A stretch of 5,265 nt of DNA from an uncultured Bacteroidota bacterium (GTDB lineage Bacteria; Bacteroidota; Bacteroidia; Chitinophagales; Chitinophagaceae): NCBI GenBank assembly GCA_946480675.1, contig CAMLKS010000201.1, forward strand, positions 1 to 5,265. Direction: 5' to 3'. The position numbers and the translations under genes were made by a program. This document shows positions 4,145 through 5,265 of the stretch, in pieces; the stretch's first letter is position 1; every line of letters begins with the position of its first letter. The notes below the pieces were generated by a model. That model searched no databases. It worked only from the letters and a program-made list of their open reading frames with translations, and was not told the DNA's origin.

Positions 4145-5265
4145 AATAAAACCGGGCATCTCGTCAAAATACTTAGCTTCATCGCCTGTAAGCTGTAGCT
4201 CTTTTAATGCAAAAACAAGCGATTTGAAGGCGCTGTATATCTCTCGATTAAAGTTGATAATAGTAGAAACTTCAATATCTGAAAGTTGAGACATGGAAGT
4301 GTTATTGTAAAGTTTCTGAAGTCTTCCGTTGTACCCATCGCTGATTGTCCGATAAATTTCAACAAGCCCCGCAAACTGCAACTCTTTACCGGCACCTTTT
4401 TCTAATTGTTTTGAAAACTGCTCCAGTAACAATGAAGCAGTTTTTTTCGATTCTATATAAAACTGGTATTTAACGTCGTTGCCGGAATTGCGGAGCTGAG
4501 TAATATCGGATTCTGCATCTTTTATGCTTTTGGCTGCATACATACCATTGCGAGCAGCAGTAACCAGTCGACTTAATAATATTACCTGTTCCTGGCTAAT
4601 AGTGGCATTCTGCAGTGTGATAGCGTAAGTGTACATATCTCCATGCAGTTGTTTAATGAACTGATATCTATCTGAATTCCTAAGTTCAGAAAATGCTTCA
4701 GGCATTGTGCTGTTAAGCTGTTTCAGATTCTCTTTATCAAAAACACCCAGACAGTACTGGATAATAATTTTCAAGAAATAGGTAGTTTCCTGCTCTAACG
4801 CAGTTATAGCTAATTCTTCATCTTCCACAGGCACCTTGTGGATATAGAATGTTTGCTGGCTATGTTCTTTAAACCGTCCGTTGAGGAAACGGGCCATTCG
4901 TCCTAACAATGGAAAGAATAACAGGATGGATACTACGTTAGTTAAAGTTTGAAAAGTGGCCAATGCCAGCAGCGGTTCTGTAATGCCTATAACTGAAGTA
5001 ATAAAATGGTTTACAGGCGTCAGAAAAACGAAAATGACGATGAGGGTTACTATATTAAAAATAATATTTCCTAAAGCGACTCTTTTCACCGTGGCTTCCT
5101 TTCCTGCCGAAGCTATAACAAGCTTGATTGTAGTACCAACCTCAGCACCCAGAACGATTGCAGTGGCAACATGCAGGTCAATCGCCTTTGCATTTAGCGC
5201 ACTCAATACAAGCGCCACAGTGGCTGCGCTTGATTGTGTCAGTGTCGTAATTATAAGACCGATGA
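4139..5265 (-). CDS. Na+/phosphate cotransporter family protein, C-terminal part (partial)
   Basis: The last 374 codons of a PNaS/NptA-type (Na/Pi cotransporter II related) membrane protein; the 5' part lies beyond the right edge. The visible start contains the second signature repeat, TLTQSSAATVALVL, followed by AIVLGAEVGTTIKLVIAS, which matches the family pattern QSSSA...G.N.GTT with Glu in the usual Asn place. Hydrophobic segments follow around VALGNIIFNIVTLIVIFVF and PLLALATFQTLTNVVSILLFFPLL. After GRMARFLNGRF a polar, helical tail of about 240 residues resembles the PhoU-like cytoplasmic domain of bacterial members. A GTG at 5216-5218 opens a frame but lies inside the QSS repeat and is not the start. 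The gene converges on the lipoprotein gene with an 11-bp gap. Uptake or export of phosphate cannot be decided here. Confidence 0.88.
   Translation of the reverse strand, partial: IGLIITTLTQSSAATVALVLSALNAKAIDLHVATAIVLGAEVGTTIKLVIASAGKEATVKRVALGNIIFNIVTLIVIFVFLTPVNHFITSVIGITEPLLALATFQTLTNVVSILLFFPLLGRMARFLNGRFKEHSQQTFYIHKVPVEDEELAITALEQETTYFLKIIIQYCLGVFDKENLKQLNSTMPEAFSELRNSDRYQFIKQLHGDMYTYAITLQNATISQEQVILLSRLVTAARNGMYAAKSIKDAESDITQLRNSGNDVKYQFYIESKKTASLLLEQFSKQLEKGAGKELQFAGLVEIYRTISDGYNGRLQKLYNNTSMSQLSDIEVSTIINFNREIYSAFKSLVFALKELQLTGDEAKYFDEMPGFIR

Noticed and set aside
5216..5218. GTG as start codon of the phosphate cotransporter
   Set aside because: The frame continues upstream to the window edge and encodes the family's QSS repeat, so this GTG is an internal valine.
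1..5265. CRISPR array, tRNA/rRNA, insertion sequence, toxin-antitoxin or phage genes
   Set aside because: No regularly spaced repeats, cloverleaf-like tracts, transposase motifs, terminal inverted repeats or phage-like proteins were seen on either strand.

Overview
The window most likely comes from a member of the Bacteroidota, probably a Chitinophagaceae- or Sphingobacteriia-like organism. The reasons are its moderate-to-low GC, promoters resembling the Bacteroidota -33 TTG / -7 TAnnTTTG type, start codons without Shine-Dalgarno sequences but preceded by A-rich leaders, and a relaxed lipobox in the lipoprotein. The species cannot be told from the sequence.

Layout, left to right. Three genes lie on the minus strand: the first 36 codons of a membrane protein running off the left edge (possibly an AI-2E family transporter, <1-110), a 127-residue coiled-coil protein of unknown function (203-586), and a tandem-domain universal stress protein (689-1486). 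A 270-bp divergent control region (1487-1756) follows. Three genes lie on the plus strand: a BON-domain protein (1757-2170), a NodB-type polysaccharide deacetylase 26 bp behind it (2197-2982), and a lipoprotein of an uncharacterised family (3087-4127). Converging on it from the right edge is the C-terminal part of a Na+/phosphate cotransporter family protein with a PhoU-like tail (4139->5265).

The gene set (Usp, BON, envelope polysaccharide enzyme, lipoprotein, Pi carrier, membrane permease) looks like a general or redox stress island. The most notable signal is regulatory. Four palindromes of the form TGAY-N4-RTCA, the half-site pattern of FNR/DNR-like Crp/Fnr regulators, occur in the window. 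All four lie in intergenic DNA upstream of a stress gene, and a full read of the window found none inside a coding region. In front of the coiled-coil gene and the BON gene the palindrome centre sits exactly 36.5 bp from the last base of the -7-like element. That is the geometry of class II activation (about -41.5), and neither promoter has a -33 element. This suggests one Crp/Fnr-type activator, not encoded in the window, drives the whole cluster.

No tRNA, rRNA, CRISPR array, insertion sequence or attachment site was seen.
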